24,477 nucleotides of DNA from a virus, in the IMG/VR virus record IMGVR_UViG_3300024264_000168, positions 1 to 24,477 of that record; one strand, written 5' to 3'. A program made the translations under genes and the position numbers. Shown here in pieces: positions 23,222 through 24,477 of the stretch (positions are counted from its first letter, which is position 1; each line of letters starts with the position of its first letter). The notes under the pieces were generated by a model. The model saw nothing but the letters and a program-made list of their open reading frames with translations, did not search any database and had not been told where the DNA came from.

Positions 23222-24477
23222 TGGCTAATTTAACAAGGATAAAGATATTAACTACGGGCGCCACCACCAGTGCACCTAGTAATATTAAAACAGGTGAACT
23301 TGCTTACTCATATGTGGCTGGTACTCAGGGAAATAATGGTGATAGACTATATATCGGAACAGGTGCAGAATCTGGTGGAGTTGCATCTAGTGTAGACTTA
23401 ATCGGCGGTAAGTACTTTACTGGATTATTAGACCATGTACACGGAACTCTCACTGCATCAAGTGCGATTATTACAGATTCAAATAATAAGATTAATCAAT
23501 TAAATGTAGATAATCTAAGATTAGATGCTAATACTCTAACATCAACCAATACTAACGGCGATGTTATTATTGACCCTAATGGAACAGGTAAGACTGTTCT
23601 TCATAACGTATATATTGACGGAACATCAGATTCATTAGCAGAATTCATCTATGATACAGTGGGTGGTGCTGTAACCGGTGGAACTGGTATTACAGTAACA
23701 AATAGTGATGGGGCAGATACCTCAACAGTTTCTATTACTAACACTAGTGTTACAGCTGGTTCATATGGTTCTGCAACTCAGATTCCAACCTTTACAGTTA
23801 ATGCTCAAGGCCAATTAACAGCAGCAGGTGTCGCAAACGTTGCTACAGCTCTTACTGTTGATGGCGATACTGGTACAGGCGATGTTGATCTTTTAACTGA
23901 CGATCTAAGAATTGTTGGTACTGCAAATGAGATTGTTACAGTTTCTTCTAAATCTGGAACCGATGTTACAGTTACACTAAGCTTACCCGATGATGTTACT
24001 ATTGGAGATGCATTAACAGTAACTGGTGCAGCTTCAGTAGGTGGTAACTTCTCAGTAGATGGTAACGTTACTCTTGGTAATGCTACTTCAGATACAGTAA
24101 ATACTTCTGGTAACCTAACAGTTGGCGGCGATCTTACTGTTAATGGTACTACAACTTCTGTAAATTCAACAGTTATTTCTCTTGATGATCCAGTTCTTGT
24201 ACTTGCTGATAACAGTGGTACTACAGTAGATGGTATCGATAGAGGTATTAGATTTAAGTATGGTGATGGAACTGCTACTAAAGAAGGATTCTTTGGTTTT
24301 GACCATCAAACAGAAAGATTTGTATTTACTAAAGATGAAGACTTTAGTGGCGGGGAAGATGCTTCTTCACCATGGCATGATGCACAATTCGGTGGCGTAT
24401 ATGCTGGAGATTTAGATTTAGGTATAGGTGCTAATAATAAGATTACTACAACAGCTGGTAATTTAGTATTAGATTCT
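23221..24477 (+). CDS. Second tail fibre protein, N-terminal part, GTG start, cut by window end
   Basis: The frame from GTG is open for 419 codons to the end of the window and contains no in-frame ATG, so ATG-only searches miss it. It begins [20 protein letters not shown], then [25 protein letters not shown] and [16 protein letters not shown], then [19 protein letters not shown]. This is the proximal segment of a kind of fibre seen in marine T4-like phages, and it differs from the N-terminus of the giant fibre, so the two probably attach at different sites. Residues about 297-376 carry the VNGTTT module related to VEGTQT in the giant fibre, and residues about 265-300 carry [18 protein letters not shown]-type units. 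The end of the gene and any receptor-binding tip are outside the window. Confidence 0.9.
   Translation, partial: MANLTRIKILTTGATTSAPSNIKTGELAYSYVAGTQGNNGDRLYIGTGAESGGVASSVDLIGGKYFTGLLDHVHGTLTASSAIITDSNNKINQLNVDNLRLDANTLTSTNTNGDVIIDPNGTGKTVLHNVYIDGTSDSLAEFIYDTVGGAVTGGTGITVTNSDGADTSTVSITNTSVTAGSYGSATQIPTFTVNAQGQLTAAGVANVATALTVDGDTGTGDVDLLTDDLRIVGTANEIVTVSSKSGTDVTVTLSLPDDVTIGDALTVTGAASVGGNFSVDGNVTLGNATSDTVNTSGNLTVGGDLTVNGTTTSVNSTVISLDDPVLVLADNSGTTVDGIDRGIRFKYGDGTATKEGFFGFDHQTERFVFTKDEDFSGGEDASSPWHDAQFGGVYAGDLDLGIGANNKITTTAGNLVLDS
24109..24348 (+). repeat. VNGTTT fibre module shared with giant fibre
   Basis: Residues about 297-376 of the second fibre: [20 protein letters not shown], then [19 protein letters not shown], then HQTERFVFT. 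It matches the outline of the two VEGTQT copies (shaft strand, D-x-x-[VI]-x-L, then a loop ending in an R-W or R-F turn). Confidence 0.65.

Noticed and set aside
1-24477. Host clues such as photosynthesis or phosphate genes, or tRNA genes
   Set aside because: None is present. I do not assign the phage to cyanobacteria or SAR11 on structural genes alone.

Overview
The window looks like part of the late structural region of a T4-like contractile-tailed phage (myovirus). All genes are on the + strand, packed end to end with gaps of 0-69 bases or 1-base overlaps. I see no rRNA, tRNA, CRISPR array, insertion sequence or integrase, and no stretch over 300 bases without a gene. The T4 identity rests on direct protein resemblances (spike gp5, wedge proteins gp25, gp6 and gp8) and on T4-type late promoter motifs (TATAAATA) just upstream of several start codons. 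The AT-rich coding, the large DUF4815-type protein and the Asn/Thr/Gly-rich fibre repeats are typical of marine T4-like phages (cyanophages, SAR11 phages and relatives). No host-specific gene is present, so the host is not determined.

Layout. 1-230: C-terminus of a gp27/gpD-like baseplate hub protein, cut by the window edge. 300-806: short gp5-like hub/spike protein with an OB-fold and no lysozyme domain. 806-2113: helical protein of unknown function, coupled to gp5 by a 1-base overlap. 2132-8762: baseplate wedge genes gp25, gp6, probable gp7, and gp8, in T4-like order. 8796-13991: 1731-residue DUF4815-type virion protein where T4 would have gp9-gp12. 14007-14234: 75-residue lysine-rich coiled-coil protein. 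14234-22618: 2794-residue tail fibre ending in a peptidase S74 type self-cleaving chaperone. 22635-22976 and 22976-23221: two small fibre-associated proteins. 23221-24477: start of a second fibre gene that begins with GTG and runs off the window.

How the parts fit. Hub protein and gp5 would form the central hub and spike. gp25, gp6, gp7 and gp8 would form the wedges around it. The DUF4815 protein and the fibres would form the periphery that contacts the host. The second half is built of repeated modules, some shared between the two fibre genes, as expected for host-range genes that evolve by duplication and recombination. The most notable points are the giant self-processing fibre, the unannotated GTG-start second fibre, a GC-rich patch centred on gp5, GGxGY-type beta modules shared by gp7 and gp8, an E-Q-R in place of the gp25 E-P-R motif, and a late promoter placed so that gp25 could be made from a leaderless transcript. 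I did not find a wholly new system; this is a structural module with several unusual details.
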